64,000 nt of DNA from Mycobacteriales bacterium (GCA_035504215.1 DATJSI010000028.1:1-64000), one strand, 5' to 3'. Counted from the stretch's first letter, positions 29,534 through 39,400 are shown. Notes: generated by a model not told the origin, from the sequence alone. Numbers and translations are program-made.

Positions 29534-31125
29534 GCGTCCACCAGATGGATGCGCCGGCTACCTCGTCGGCGACCGGACAGCGAGTCATCCGCGGCGGCGC
29601 GCTGAGCTTCGCGGGCGGGTTGATCGCGGGCGTCGGCGGATTCCTCCTCACGGTTGTCGTTGCTCGCGGACTCGGCGCCGAGCAGGCCGGCGTCTTCTTC
29701 GTTTCGCTTGGTTTGTTCACGATCCTCAGTAACGCACTCGAGCTCGGGGCTGACACCGGACTGGTTCGCGCGATCCCGCGGCTGCGCGCCCTTGGCCGAC
29801 CGGCCGACATCTCGCGGACCTTAATCGTCGCCACCGTTCCTGTTCTCGTCGTCGGGTGCATCGCGGCGGTGCTCGTGTCCATTTACGCGCCGACGCTTGC
29901 CCGGGTGTTTATGACTCAGGGCAACAGCGTCCACGGCGCGAGCTTCCTGCGAACGGTGGCGCCGTACCTCGCGTTCGCGTCCGTGGCAACCGTGCTAGCG
30001 GCCGGCACCCGAGGCTTCGGGAGCGTGGTGCCGTACGTCAGCATCCAGAACATCGGCCTGCCGCTGCTGCGACCGCTCGCGATCGGCGTCCTCGTCACCG
30101 CCGGCATCGCCACGGAGCGCTCAGTGGCGGCCGCGTGGGGGCTGCCGCTCGTCGCCGCCGCGCTCATCGCGGCCGGCCTTGTCGTGCGCTCGACCCGGCG
30201 GCTAGGCACGGCCGGCCAGTCCGCCACGGAGCCACGGCCGCTACCGGCCCTCGCAGGGGAGTTCTGGGCGTTCGCCGGCGCTCGCGCCTTCGGCGGCGTC
30301 GCAGAGATCATGCTGATCTGGCTCGACGTTTTGCTCGTCGGCTGGCTCGTCGGGCCGTTGGAGGCGGGCGTCTATGCCGCTGCCAGCCGCTTCATCACCA
30401 CGGGAACCCTGGTGCTCCAGGCCACCCGGATCGCGATCACACCGCAGCTGTCGAGGCTCCTAGCCACGGAGCGGACATCGGAAGCGGAGGCGCTGTTCAA
30501 CGGCGGCGCCCAAGCCGTCGTCGCCGCCTCCTGGCCGCTGTATCTCGGGCTGGCATGTTTCTCGCCAGCCATCCTTCGCGTCTTCGGCAGACACTTCACC
30601 AGCGGCGCAACCTCGCTGACGATCCTCTCGCTGGCCATGCTGGTCGACACCGCGACCGGCAACATCGGCAGCGTCCTGCTGATGGCCGGGCGCAGCCGCT
30701 GGAACGTCGTGAACGCTACGAGCGCGCTCGCGGTGGACGTCATTATCGACCTGCTGCTCATTCCGCATCACGGAGCGACCGGAGCAGCAATCGGATGGGC
30801 CGCGGCGATCGTTGTCCTCAACGTGCTCGCATGTCTTGAGGTGCATTACCTGATGGGTCTGCAGATCTTCGACCGGGCGACGATCCGGACCGCCATCCTC
30901 GCCGGGCTGTGCTTCGGCGCACCCGGTGTCGTTCTCGGCCTGCTCGAGCCTCGATTGTTGTGGCCACCGGCAGCGTGGCTGGTCATCGGCGGTGCCTGCT
31001 ATGTCGCGTGGTGGTGGCGACGGCGCAACGATCCAGAGATCCGCCTCCTCCTCGACGCGCTCGGGGTAAGCCGGCTGCTCAACCTCCGCCCGGCGACTGA
31101 CCACCACACGTCGGGGCCACGATGA
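29530..31125 (+). CDS. Wzx-type polysaccharide flippase (MOP superfamily)
   Basis: Membrane protein of 531 aa with about 14 predicted helices. The opening GGALSFAGGLIAGVGGFLLTVVVARGLGAEQAG is the characteristic start of Wzx/MurJ-like exporters, followed by FFVSLGLFTILSNALELGADTGLVRAIPRL. It would flip the lipid-linked repeat unit from the cytoplasmic to the outer side of the membrane. The ATG overlaps the polymerase stop (ATGA), and the sulfotransferase gene overlaps its own stop in the same way, so polymerisation, flipping and sulfation genes are translationally coupled. Confidence 0.9.
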   Translation: MSVHQMDAPATSSATGQRVIRGGALSFAGGLIAGVGGFLLTVVVARGLGAEQAGVFFVSLGLFTILSNALELGADTGLVRAIPRLRALGRPADISRTLIVATVPVLVVGCIAAVLVSIYAPTLARVFMTQGNSVHGASFLRTVAPYLAFASVATVLAAGTRGFGSVVPYVSIQNIGLPLLRPLAIGVLVTAGIATERSVAAAWGLPLVAAALIAAGLVVRSTRRLGTAGQSATEPRPLPALAGEFWAFAGARAFGGVAEIMLIWLDVLLVGWLVGPLEAGVYAAASRFITTGTLVLQATRIAITPQLSRLLATERTSEAEALFNGGAQAVVAASWPLYLGLACFSPAILRVFGRHFTSGATSLTILSLAMLVDTATGNIGSVLLMAGRSRWNVVNATSALAVDVIIDLLLIPHHGATGAAIGWAAAIVVLNVLACLEVHYLMGLQIFDRATIRTAILAGLCFGAPGVVLGLLEPRLLWPPAAWLVIGGACYVAWWWRRRNDPEIRLLLDALGVSRLLNLRPATDHHTSGPR

Positions 31126-31979
31126 CTCGGCCCATGCGAACGGTTGCGAAGACCGCTTTCCGCGAATGGGGAGTCGCCACCGCCTCGCTACGGCAACTTC
31201 CGGACTTCCTGATTATTGGAACCAAGCGCGGCGGCACGACCTCGCTATGGAACTACCTGTTGACCCATCCCCACATACTGCCCATGTTCCCCGCCGCGCA
31301 GAACCTGAAGAGTCCGCACTACTTCTACTGGCACTACGACCGCAGTGAGCGGTGGTACCGATCGCATTTCGCCACCCGACTACGCCGCACTCAGTTGGCG
31401 CGAGTTGGGAAGACCGCCCCGGTCACCGGCGAGGCGAGTCCGTACTACCTCTACTCGCCGTACGCCGCGGAGCGGGCTCGTGCCTTGCTCCCGCAGGCCA
31501 AGATCATCATCATGCTTCGCGACCCGGTGGCTCGCGCCTACTCGCACTACTGGGAACGGGTGCACGAGGGGGTCGAGCCGCTGAGCTTCGATGCCGCCCT
31601 CGCGGCCGAGGACGACCGGCTCGCAGGCGAGGCCGATCGGATGGCTGCCGATCCGCTGTACTACAGCCGGCCGCACGACTTCTACACGTATCGCGATCGC
31701 GGCGTCTACCTGCCTCAGCTCGAGCGCTGGCTCGGCCAGTACCCCAGCGAACAGGTTCTGATCGTCCAGAGCGAGGCGTTCTACGCCGACAAACAAGCGA
31801 TTTTCGATCAGGTGACCGACTTCCTCGGGCTGCCCGGTCATCAGCTCGGTGAGGTCAAGCGCTTCAACTACCGCCCGGCGGAGCCGATGAGCGAGCCGAG
31901 CCGCGAGTTCCTCACAGACTTCTTTGTGCCGCACAACCGTGCGCTGTATGACTACCTTGGCCGAGACTTCGCCTGGTAG
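31122..31979 (+). CDS. Sulfotransferase (heparan-sulfate N-sulfotransferase-like)
   Basis: Cytosolic PAPS-dependent sulfotransferase of 285 aa. The 5'-phosphosulfate-binding loop is DFLIIGTKRGGTTSLW (G33-K35), and the 3'-phosphate-binding motif is IIIMLRDPVARAYSHYW (R133 D134 P135), the pattern of the carbohydrate-sulfating NDST-like group. It is the last gene of the six-gene operon, overlapping the flippase stop as ATGA. This tight linkage is the main evidence that the exported polysaccharide carries sulfate. The acceptor is not known. It converges on the second sulfotransferase, which ends 10 bp away. Confidence 0.9.
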   Translation: MTRPMRTVAKTAFREWGVATASLRQLPDFLIIGTKRGGTTSLWNYLLTHPHILPMFPAAQNLKSPHYFYWHYDRSERWYRSHFATRLRRTQLARVGKTAPVTGEASPYYLYSPYAAERARALLPQAKIIIMLRDPVARAYSHYWERVHEGVEPLSFDAALAAEDDRLAGEADRMAADPLYYSRPHDFYTYRDRGVYLPQLERWLGQYPSEQVLIVQSEAFYADKQAIFDQVTDFLGLPGHQLGEVKRFNYRPAEPMSEPSREFLTDFFVPHNRALYDYLGRDFAW

Positions 31980-31981
31980 GC

Positions 31982-31998
31982 CGCACCATTCAGGTGCG
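31982..31998. terminator. Short hairpin between convergent sulfotransferase genes
   Basis: CGCACC and GGTGCG pair over 6 bp around a 5-bp loop exactly at the junction of the two convergent genes, and the loop contains the stop codon of the minus-strand gene. A bidirectional terminator role is plausible but there is no T-run. Confidence 0.35.
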
Positions 31999-32940
31999 TC
32001 GCAGATAGCCGTACCGCCACAACCACGGCCCGGTGAGCACCGACACCAGTCGGCGACGGCTCGCCGGCATCGCGCGGCGCCATTCGTCGTCCACCGCGAG
32101 CGGCACCCTGCCGCTGGTAAAGCGCATCGGATTCCCTGCGACACTGTGATCGGGCGCGAGTGATACCACACCTTCGCTGACCAGGCCCGCAGGCACCCCA
32201 TCGAGCCGGGCGAAGGCGGCGATGCGATTCAGTTCTCCTTCGGTCTGATTGACGAAATCCTCGTAGCGCATTCTCATGATGGGAACGCGAACAAGCCGGC
32301 CAAGCTCAAACATCGAGTTGAAGCCCACCCATTCCACCGTGCTTCGCACGCTTGAGTAGGTGTCCATGTACGCCTCTTCGTGCTGGATCTCCGGGCGCGG
32401 CTTACGTCTCGTCCACGAGTAGGCCACTCCCCTGCTGTCACGCACGAGCAGGCAAATCCGGAGGTCGAGCGGCATCTGACGAAGGACGAGCGCGTGCGGC
32501 GGCCCCTTCGACGTATCGACGATGACGGCGGCACCGCTCACATCCGAGATGGCGCTGTAAAGACGCGTGATGTGCTCGCAATAGGACGCGAGCTCAGATC
32601 GCGTGAGTTTTGCGGCGCGCGGTACGGCTAGGGCCGGAATCCGCCGAGTCCGCTCGAGCCGCGCGCGCAAGGCTTCGGCTGCGTTCGCATCGACGACGTC
32701 CCAACCCCCGAAGGCGGCCTGGCCCACCGCGGTCCAGAACGAGCAGTCGAGGAATCCCTCTCCGCAGCCGCATAATTGGTTCTCAAGCACGCCACGGCGC
32801 CAGATGAACATCAACTCGCCTGCATTGAATGCACCCGGCATCGCACCCAAGACACGACCCACGAGCGTGCTGCCGCTGCGCCCCGCGCCGCCGACATACA
32901 GAACTCGAAGCGACCCCTGACTATCGCGACCCTTCTCCAA
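31990..32940 (-). CDS. Sulfotransferase family protein
   Basis: Second PAPS-dependent sulfotransferase, 316 aa, of a different subgroup from its convergent neighbour. The 5'-PSB loop is VLYVGGAGRSGSTLVGRVLG (G17-T25), a CGCGEGFLDCSFW cysteine-rich segment is typical of this bacterial group, and the 3'-PB region is ICLLVRDSRGVAYSW. The TTG at 32940 is the best start: a GAGGAGG ribosome-binding site lies 8 bp before it, while the nearer ATG is out of frame and too close to that site. It is divergent from the phosphotransferase gene with 51 bp between them. Confidence 0.88.
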   Translation of the reverse strand: MEKGRDSQGSLRVLYVGGAGRSGSTLVGRVLGAMPGAFNAGELMFIWRRGVLENQLCGCGEGFLDCSFWTAVGQAAFGGWDVVDANAAEALRARLERTRRIPALAVPRAAKLTRSELASYCEHITRLYSAISDVSGAAVIVDTSKGPPHALVLRQMPLDLRICLLVRDSRGVAYSWTRRKPRPEIQHEEAYMDTYSSVRSTVEWVGFNSMFELGRLVRVPIMRMRYEDFVNQTEGELNRIAAFARLDGVPAGLVSEGVVSLAPDHSVAGNPMRFTSGRVPLAVDDEWRRAMPASRRRLVSVLTGPWLWRYGYLRRT

Positions 32941-32948
32941 CGATCATG

Positions 32949-32955
32949 CCTCCTC
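32949..32955 (-). promoter_or_regulatory. Ribosome-binding site fixing a TTG start
   Basis: GAGGAGG read on the minus strand, 8 bp before the TTG at 32940 of the sulfotransferase gene. The only nearby ATG (32947) would leave a 1-bp spacer and is in another frame. Confidence 0.7.
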
Positions 32956-32991
32956 GCGCAACCTATGCCTCTTGCCCCGTACCCTCTGACC

Positions 32992-34227
32992 ATGAGCCTG
33001 GGCGCACTATCACCCCGACTCAAGCGACTGGTCGATCATCTGTGGGGCAGTGACGACGTCATCGTCACGCTGAGTGATCGATGCCCTCCAGGGTATCGAG
33101 CCATCGAGTCCTATGCGATCGTTCCGTATGCAAACAAGGCGGAGTTTCTCGTCCCATTGACCGCCGGCCGTACAACTGCGGCGAGAAGTCTCACTGCCTA
33201 TCGGATGCTTCGACCGATGTCTGTTCGGTTTACGCGTTTGGGCGTGGCTGCAGCCGTGCGGCTTCACGCGATTCCCATCACGTCACAGCAACTTACTATC
33301 TTCGTGAGGCGCGACGTCTCCGATGTGGATCTGCCGGCGGTGTCTCCCACTCACTGGTTATCGCAGCGACTCGGTACCGATCGCCTCGTCGCGGCGCTGG
33401 CCGTACCCGCACTGGCTCCGAACGCAAAACCGACGCTCCAGCTCTTCAGCGAGAAGGGCGATCCGGCCGGCTACGCGAAATTCTCCTGGAACGAGAGCAC
33501 TCGAGAGCAGGTCCGTGCCGAGGCCGCTGCGGTCATACGCGTTGCACCGAAGCTATCGACCATCGACGTCCCCGCCTGCCTGTGGAGCGGTCAGTGGGGC
33601 GGATTCGACGTTATTGTCACTGCGCCGATGCCGACGGATGCCACGGCCTGGGCTGGCTCTCGCGCTCCCTCGCTTGAGATCGTCGAGGATGTGGCGCGTA
33701 CCTCGAGGATGAACACGGCGCGCTTACCCGATAGCGCGATCGTGCAACGGATAGCCGCGATGGTGCAGGACGGCGGTGCAAGGCTAGACCCAGCGCTTCG
33801 ACATGCGTTGCATCGCGCCGTCGAGACAGTCGGAGAGCGCTGGCCACACCTCGAACTACGCGAGGGCACCTGGCACGGAGATTGGGTTCCCTGGAACATG
33901 GCCACCGCCTCCGGACGGACGGTGGTGTGGGACTGGGAGCACAGCCGGGAAGGTGTGCCGGTCGGCTTGGACCTCCTGCACTGGCACTTCCAGCACGGGT
34001 TCATCGCTGAGAAGGTCAGCTTAGAGGAGTCGCTGCGGAGAATGCGCAGCGGCGGTACCAAGGGCGTCGGCCAGCTGCAAGGCTCCAGTGAGGCGGCTGA
34101 GGCCTGCGCCGACCTCTACAGCCTCGAGATTTGCGCCCGCTATCTTGCAATGCAGGCAGCGGGGAGTGGGTGGGCTCCTCGCTTCTACCCCGACGCGCTC
34201 ACCGTGCTAGCTCGGCTGACCTCGTGA
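32992..34227 (+). CDS. APH/choline-kinase-fold phosphotransferase
   Basis: Predicted small-molecule or sugar kinase of 411 aa. The catalytic loop HGDWVPWNMA (H295, D297, N302) and the metal-binding VVWDWEHSREG (D314) are the Brenner and DFG-like motifs of the aminoglycoside phosphotransferase/choline kinase fold. The first 200 residues are less typical but include LFSEKGDPAGYAKFSW, which resembles the nucleotide-binding beta-hairpin with its Lys (AKF). Start: ATG 32992; ATG 32965 is possible. Its position next to two sulfotransferases suggests it modifies a polysaccharide precursor, but antibiotic or other substrates cannot be excluded. Confidence 0.75.
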   Translation: MSLGALSPRLKRLVDHLWGSDDVIVTLSDRCPPGYRAIESYAIVPYANKAEFLVPLTAGRTTAARSLTAYRMLRPMSVRFTRLGVAAAVRLHAIPITSQQLTIFVRRDVSDVDLPAVSPTHWLSQRLGTDRLVAALAVPALAPNAKPTLQLFSEKGDPAGYAKFSWNESTREQVRAEAAAVIRVAPKLSTIDVPACLWSGQWGGFDVIVTAPMPTDATAWAGSRAPSLEIVEDVARTSRMNTARLPDSAIVQRIAAMVQDGGARLDPALRHALHRAVETVGERWPHLELREGTWHGDWVPWNMATASGRTVVWDWEHSREGVPVGLDLLHWHFQHGFIAEKVSLEESLRRMRSGGTKGVGQLQGSSEAAEACADLYSLEICARYLAMQAAGSGWAPRFYPDALTVLARLTS

Positions 34228-34245
34228 CTCTCATCGTCGCGATCG

Positions 34246-36036
34246 TCAGTCCGTGCCTGGCTCCTGGTTGAAGACCGCGCTCTTGCCCGCGCTGGCAAAC
34301 CCGGCCAAGGTGCCTGGATCGACAGTGAGCTCTGAGCTACAACCGCTCGCCGTGTCGTCCCACTCCATCACTGCCTTGATATTCGGGTGGGATGCCATGG
34401 CCGCGGGAACGGACGCGTACCAGTCACCCGACGCCGAAGGATCACTCGGGTCTGCAACAGTGCCGTACTCCGGGAGCATGAACGGCTTGTCCCCGTAACC
34501 GTTGCTCTCCAGCCACTGGTAGAAGGGGTCGATCGTGTCGTTGAACGACTTCCACGCGGTGTTGTGGCACGAGGCGAAGTTGTAAGGGTCATAGCCGATC
34601 CAGTCGACGTAGGAGTTTCCCGGGTAGAGCGAGTTGAACTCCGCGTCGTGGGCGCTGTAGCCGGTCACCGTCCACACCCAGATCACGTTCGTCACGCCAT
34701 CGGCGGCAAAGCGGTCATGGATGTGCCGGTACGCGGCCACGTAGTCCGCCGCAGATCCGGCGACTGCCATCCGGCCGTCCATCTCGGGATCGAAGGTCAG
34801 GAAGACCGGCTTGCCGTAAGCCTTGAGACGAGCCGCCTCGGGATCGATGACGGTCGCGTCGTACTTGCCATCGGCGATGTCCGACCACAGCAACTGGGCA
34901 CCGGTCGAGAAGTTCCTCGATGCCCACGAGAACATCAGGTAATGGTTCTGACCCAACGCCTGCTCGTACTTGTCCGGGAACTGGCCTGAACTACCGGAGT
35001 TCGACATGTCGTGGTAGCGATAGATGATGTCGAACGGGCGCCCAACCTGGGATTCAAGATCGGTGAAGGTCGTCTGCCAGTTCTCCCCGGTGCCCGGCGG
35101 TTTGTAAACCCCCCACCAGACGCCGCAGGACGGCACCAGTAAGGCCGAGACAGTGCACGGGCCGGCAGAGCCGGAGGACGACGGCGTTGGCGTGGGCGAG
35201 ACGACCGGCGGCACGGTCACGGTGCTCGACGGGGTCGGCGTCGGGGTCGAGCTCGGCGTGGTTGACGGCGTGGGTGTGCTCGACGGCGTCGCGGTCGGCG
35301 TCGGGTCCGCGCTCACCGTCGGCGTCGCGGACGGCGACGTGCTGGGCTGCGGGTCGGAGGGGTGCCGGCCGCGCGACGGCGGCGCGACGATGCGCACCCG
35401 CCGCACGGTCACGGTCTGGACAACCTTGGCGTTGTCGACCTCGACGGGCACCTTGCGATGCCGGGTCGAGCCGGTCACGAGGACCACCAGGCGAGAGCCA
35501 TCCGTGCGGTTCTGCGTACGCAAGGTGATCCTGCGCCAGCCGTTGTGGCGAAGCGTCAGCTCGCGGCTGTGGACCGCAACCACCCGGCCATGCTTGGTCG
35601 TCTCGAGGCGCAAGCGCGCGACGGTGCGGCGATGGTCGCTGCGCCGGACCATCACTGAAGCGTGATAGCGGTCGCCGAACAACGCCCGCTGCATCTTCAG
35701 TCGCTCGCTCAGGTTCGTGCGCCCGCGCTTGTGGCCGACGAGGCGCGCGGCCTGTCCGCTGTGCCATCCGGGGTGCACCAGGTTCAGCTTGGCGTGCCCG
35801 GCACCGCTCGAGTGCCAGTGCTTGCGCCCCTCGCCGAACCCGCCGTTTCGGACGAGCTCGATGTGGGTGTGCTCGAGCACCCGCCGGACCGTCACGGTCT
35901 CCCGACCGGCCGGCACGCGCTTGCTGGCCGACAGCGGGGACGCGTGGGTGAACGTCGGCAGCGCCACGCTCAGCATGCCGATCAACACGTTGACGGCTAC
36001 TACCGCGCCGTATCTCCGCGCGGACACGATCGACAT
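34246..36036 (-). CDS. Secreted GH26-like glycoside hydrolase with N-terminal carbohydrate-binding-like domain
   Basis: Exported protein of 596 aa. A signal peptide (YGAVVAVNVLIGMLSVALPTFTHAS) is followed by a beta-sandwich resembling CBM4/9 modules (ELVRNGGFGEGRKHWHSS... GWRRITLRTQN). A Ser/Thr/Pro linker of about 55 residues comes next, then a GH26-like catalytic domain from GPCTVSALLVPSCGVWWGVY. Candidate acid/base is E418 in FDPEMDGR and nucleophile E523 in LPEYGT, with IWVWTVTG and WIGYDPYNF between. The start ATG 36036 has GGAG just upstream. Related catalytic domains occur at 47476 and 49830. Mannan or another beta-glycan is a likely substrate; the locus suggests it processes the exopolysaccharide. 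Confidence 0.85.
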   Translation of the reverse strand: MSIVSARRYGAVVAVNVLIGMLSVALPTFTHASPLSASKRVPAGRETVTVRRVLEHTHIELVRNGGFGEGRKHWHSSGAGHAKLNLVHPGWHSGQAARLVGHKRGRTNLSERLKMQRALFGDRYHASVMVRRSDHRRTVARLRLETTKHGRVVAVHSRELTLRHNGWRRITLRTQNRTDGSRLVVLVTGSTRHRKVPVEVDNAKVVQTVTVRRVRIVAPPSRGRHPSDPQPSTSPSATPTVSADPTPTATPSSTPTPSTTPSSTPTPTPSSTVTVPPVVSPTPTPSSSGSAGPCTVSALLVPSCGVWWGVYKPPGTGENWQTTFTDLESQVGRPFDIIYRYHDMSNSGSSGQFPDKYEQALGQNHYLMFSWASRNFSTGAQLLWSDIADGKYDATVIDPEAARLKAYGKPVFLTFDPEMDGRMAVAGSAADYVAAYRHIHDRFAADGVTNVIWVWTVTGYSAHDAEFNSLYPGNSYVDWIGYDPYNFASCHNTAWKSFNDTIDPFYQWLESNGYGDKPFMLPEYGTVADPSDPSASGDWYASVPAAMASHPNIKAVMEWDDTASGCSSELTVDPGTLAGFASAGKSAVFNQEPGTD

Positions 36037-36103
36037 CTCCGACTCCGGTGCATCCTTGGGACTAGCCCTGACACACAACAAAGTCGGCCGCCGTATGCCC
36101 GAA

Positions 36104-36124
36104 CTGACGAGCCCATTCGGGTGA
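36104..36124 (-). promoter_or_regulatory. Conserved upstream motif, site A (GH26 gene)
   Basis: Minus-strand reading TCACCCGAATGGGCT followed by CGTCAG. The same TCACCCGA-(T/A)(T/C)GG(G)CT core occurs upstream of the two big LamG genes (41382-41405 and 54812-54835). It lies 68-88 bp before the ATG at 36036, a reasonable position for a regulator site or promoter element. Which factor binds is unknown. Confidence 0.55.
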
Positions 36125-36362
36125 TGCCGCGGCTCGGCCGATGGCCATTTCTCCTTAGTCCGTTTGGACCAATCGGAGTAATCCTTTGGTGGCTCTCGCA
36201 GCGCACGCGGTGGAGGCGCCTCGATGAGCACGCCGAGAAGGCTAACCCGCCCGGCGCGCCTTTCCTGCTCGTTCGTCACCATTCCGGCTTGCGGCGCGGT
36301 GAAGGAGGATTGCCGTACAAGGCTCGGTGTAGATGGCGCTCGCTCTCGGTGCCCACACGCCA

Positions 36363-36392
36363 GCGCCCCGCCGGATGAATCCGACGGGGCGC
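36363..36392 (-). terminator. Strong hairpin terminator downstream of the LamG gene
   Basis: GCGCCCCG pairs with CGGGGCGC and, one base further in, CGGAT pairs with ATCCG, leaving a 2-base gap. The total is 13 bp of stem 51 bp after the stop codon of the 36443-41260 gene. No T-run is seen, which is usual for actinobacterial terminators. Confidence 0.6.
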
Positions 36393-36442
36393 CGAGATGC
36401 GAAGCGTTGTGCCTGCCTAATGCGTTGCTCGAGCGACGTTCC

Positions 36443-39400
36443 TCACGTGCCCGGACCGAGCGGGCCGGTGGTGCCGAACGCAACGTCATCGAGCCGGATG
36501 GTGCCTGGCGCGGTGGACGAGGACAGCACTTGACCGATCTGGAGCGATCCGAACGCCGTGCCGGTGTTGATCCCGCTCACCGTGTGCGACTCAATCGGCG
36601 TGGTCGAGTCACCGGAGTAGACGCTCACCGTCAGCGATCCCGACGTCGTCGAGTTCACCAGCGTCCACTCCACTCGCAGCCAGGTGTTGAGGGGCAGCGA
36701 CTGCGTGAACGTGGCCTGCTTGGTGTTATTGGCGTCGTACAGCGTGATCTTTCCGGCGGTCGAAATGTTGATCTGCGCATCCCGGTTGAACGACGAGTCA
36801 CCGAGGTGGGCGAACTCTTCCGTGACCGCGGGGTTCGCGGCCAGGTAGAGGTAGGACCGGCCATAGCTCGTGGTCGACGTCGAGGTGATCGACGTCTTCC
36901 CCCACTGGAGGTAGCACGGCGAGGTGCCCGGCGTAAGTGCGGCGGCGAGCGTGCCGTGCGCCGAGTTGGTGCTGTAGGTCGCCGTTCCACCCGTGCAGCT
37001 CACCGAGTCGAACTTGTTCCCGGATCCTCCGCCGGAGTTGGCCGCGGTGATCGCCGTGCCCGATGTGCCGCCCTCGAAGCTGTTCGCCAGGACCGCCGGG
37101 TTGAGTGCCGGCGTTGTCGCCGAGGCGGCGGTCGACGCCGGGCCTGGGCCCGCGGAGTTGCTAGCGATCACCTGATACCAGTAGGGCGTGTTCGGCGACA
37201 ACCCGATGTCGTTGTACGAGGGTGAGCTGAGCCCGGTAGCCACCGGCGAGAACCCACTGGTGCCTGACACCGTCGACCGGTCCACCTCGTAGGCGGTGGC
37301 CCCAGGCGTCGCGCCCCAGGTCAGGTCGATCTCGGTCGGGGAGACCGCGTTGGCATGTACCCCGGTCACCTGGCCCGGCGGAACCTGGTTGGTCGTCGCC
37401 GACTGGGTGTCGGAGAACGCACCGGTTCCGCCGTTGTCAACCGCCGCAACCTGGTAGTCGTACGTCGTGCCCGGGTTCAGGCCCGTGTCGTTGTACGACG
37501 TCGCGCTCGAACCCGAACTGATCGTCGTCCAGTTCGACGAGCCATGCGGGGCTCGCTGCACCACGTAGGTCGACGCACCGGTTGCGGTGTTCCAGGTCAG
37601 GTCGATCTCGGTGCTGGACACCGCGTTCGGGTTCAGCCCCGTGACCTTCGCCGGCAGGGTGGTCGCGGACGCGATGTTGGACGTGGCGCCGGGACCGGCC
37701 GAGTCGGACGGGATGACCTCGTAGTCGTACGCGTCGCCGGGGTTGAGCCCGGTGTCGCTGTAGGTCGTCCCGTTGACCGTCGCCTGGTCGGTGAAGGTGT
37801 TCGCACCGCTCGGGCTACGCCAGACGTCGTACGACGTGGCACCCGTGGCAGCACCCCAGCTCAGATCGATCTCGCTGGTGCCGTTGGTGGACGCCGTCAG
37901 CGTGCCCGGCTGGGCCGGCACCGTGGTGATCGTCGTGAGGCCTGACGGCGGGCTGTCGCCGCCCGCGTTCGACGCAACGACCTCGTAGTCGTAGCTCCCA
38001 CCCGGCGTGAGGCCACTGTCGTCGAAGCTGGTCCCGGTGACACCCGTCGCGACGTACGCGAAGTTGTTCGCACCGGACACGGAGCGCAGCACCTTGTAGG
38101 AGCTGGCACCGGCGACGGTGCTCCACGCCACGTGAGCCGTGGTGGGCGACGAGCTCGAGACGGTCGGCGCACCCGGCGCCGGCGGCGGGGTCGGCGTGGT
38201 GCTCTGGCCGGTCCCGATCTGGTAGTCGTTCAGGACCTGAGCGGCCGACAGGGCGTACGGGTAGATCGCCACCTCGTCGACGGAGCCCTGGTAGTCCTGG
38301 ACGCTGCCCCAGCCGCTGTCGCCGCCGACGTGCCAGTACCCGTTGTAGGACTGGTTCGTGGTGACACCGTTCGACGCCACCAGGTTGCCATCGACGTACA
38401 GCTTCATCCCGGAGCTGTCCTGAGTCGCCACGACATGGTGCCACTGCCCGTCGGCAAGATTCGGCGAGGCGGGCGCGGAGACCACGTCTTCCTCGTTGTT
38501 CCAGACACCGAAGTTCAGAACACCGTTGTTGAAGTAGATGTGCTTGTCGTAGTTGCCGCTCCCGGTCGGTGAGCTGCTGTTGCCGAACCCGATGATCTTG
38601 CCGTTCGGGTTCGTGGTCTTGAACCACGCCTCGATGCTGAACGTCGACGGGCTCGGCGTCTGCGAGGTCGAGACCATCACACCGTCGTCGTTGCCGTCGG
38701 TCGAGATCGCGGTGTCGGCCGGCGAGCTGCCGTCGTTGATCGCGCCGGGCACACCGAGCGTGTCACCGGTGTTGTAAAGACCGTTGTCCGCGTTGCCCGA
38801 CAGGTCGTTCGCCGTGTTGCCGGACGTCTCATCGAGCCGCCAGTACAGCGACGGGCCGTCGGCGATGACGGTCTTCGCGTACGGCGTGTTGGAACCCGGC
38901 AGGGTCGGCAGCGTGTAGCCGGCCGCGGTGTACTGCGCCGCCACCTGCTGCGGAGTCAACGCGGTGTTGTACACCGACGCCTCGTCGATGCTGCCGCCGA
39001 AGTAGTTGCTGCTCGGCTGGCTCGGCCACCCGTTGAGGTTGTCCTCACCCACGCGCCAGAACCCGTTGTAGGTCTGGTTGGTGGTGGTCGGGTTGCTGCC
39101 GACCTTCACGCCGTCCACGTAGAGCGACATGCCGGACGGACCCTGAGTGCCGACCACCTGGTGCCACTGACCATCGTTGTAGGACTTGGTCGTCTGGATG
39201 ATGTCGGTGCCACCGTTGTAGGTACCGAAGATCAGCTGACCGCTGTTGGTCATGTAGATGTGCTTGTCGTAGTTGCTGCTGTCACCGGTCTGGTTGTTGC
39301 CGAAGCCGATGATCTTGCCGCCGGACGTCGTGGTGGTCTTGAACCACGCTTCTGCGGAGAAGACCGACGGGCTCGGCTCCGACTGGCCGGACGAGAAGTA

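Larger units (their letters stand above)
36037..36442. other. Intergenic region upstream of the GH26 gene (406 bp)
   Basis: No gene seen. It contains the conserved upstream motif at 36104-36124, a second partly similar segment on the same strand with a GTCC/GGAC inverted repeat near 36150-36175, and a strong hairpin at 36363-36392 that should terminate the large gene ending at 36443. Confidence 0.7.

Noticed and set aside
32944-32947. ATG at 32947 as start of the second sulfotransferase
   Set aside because: It is out of frame with the sulfotransferase and only 1 bp from the GAGGAGG site; the in-frame TTG at 32940 has proper spacing.
35210-35360. Low-complexity GTCGGCGTC-like DNA in the GH26 gene
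   Set aside because: It encodes the Ser/Thr/Pro linker between two domains; codon repetition explains the DNA pattern.
37100-38170. Internal tandem repeats in the LamG gene as a possible mobile or CRISPR structure
   Set aside because: Repeats have a spacing of about 85-90 codons, stay in frame and encode Fn3 domains; they reflect protein modularity.
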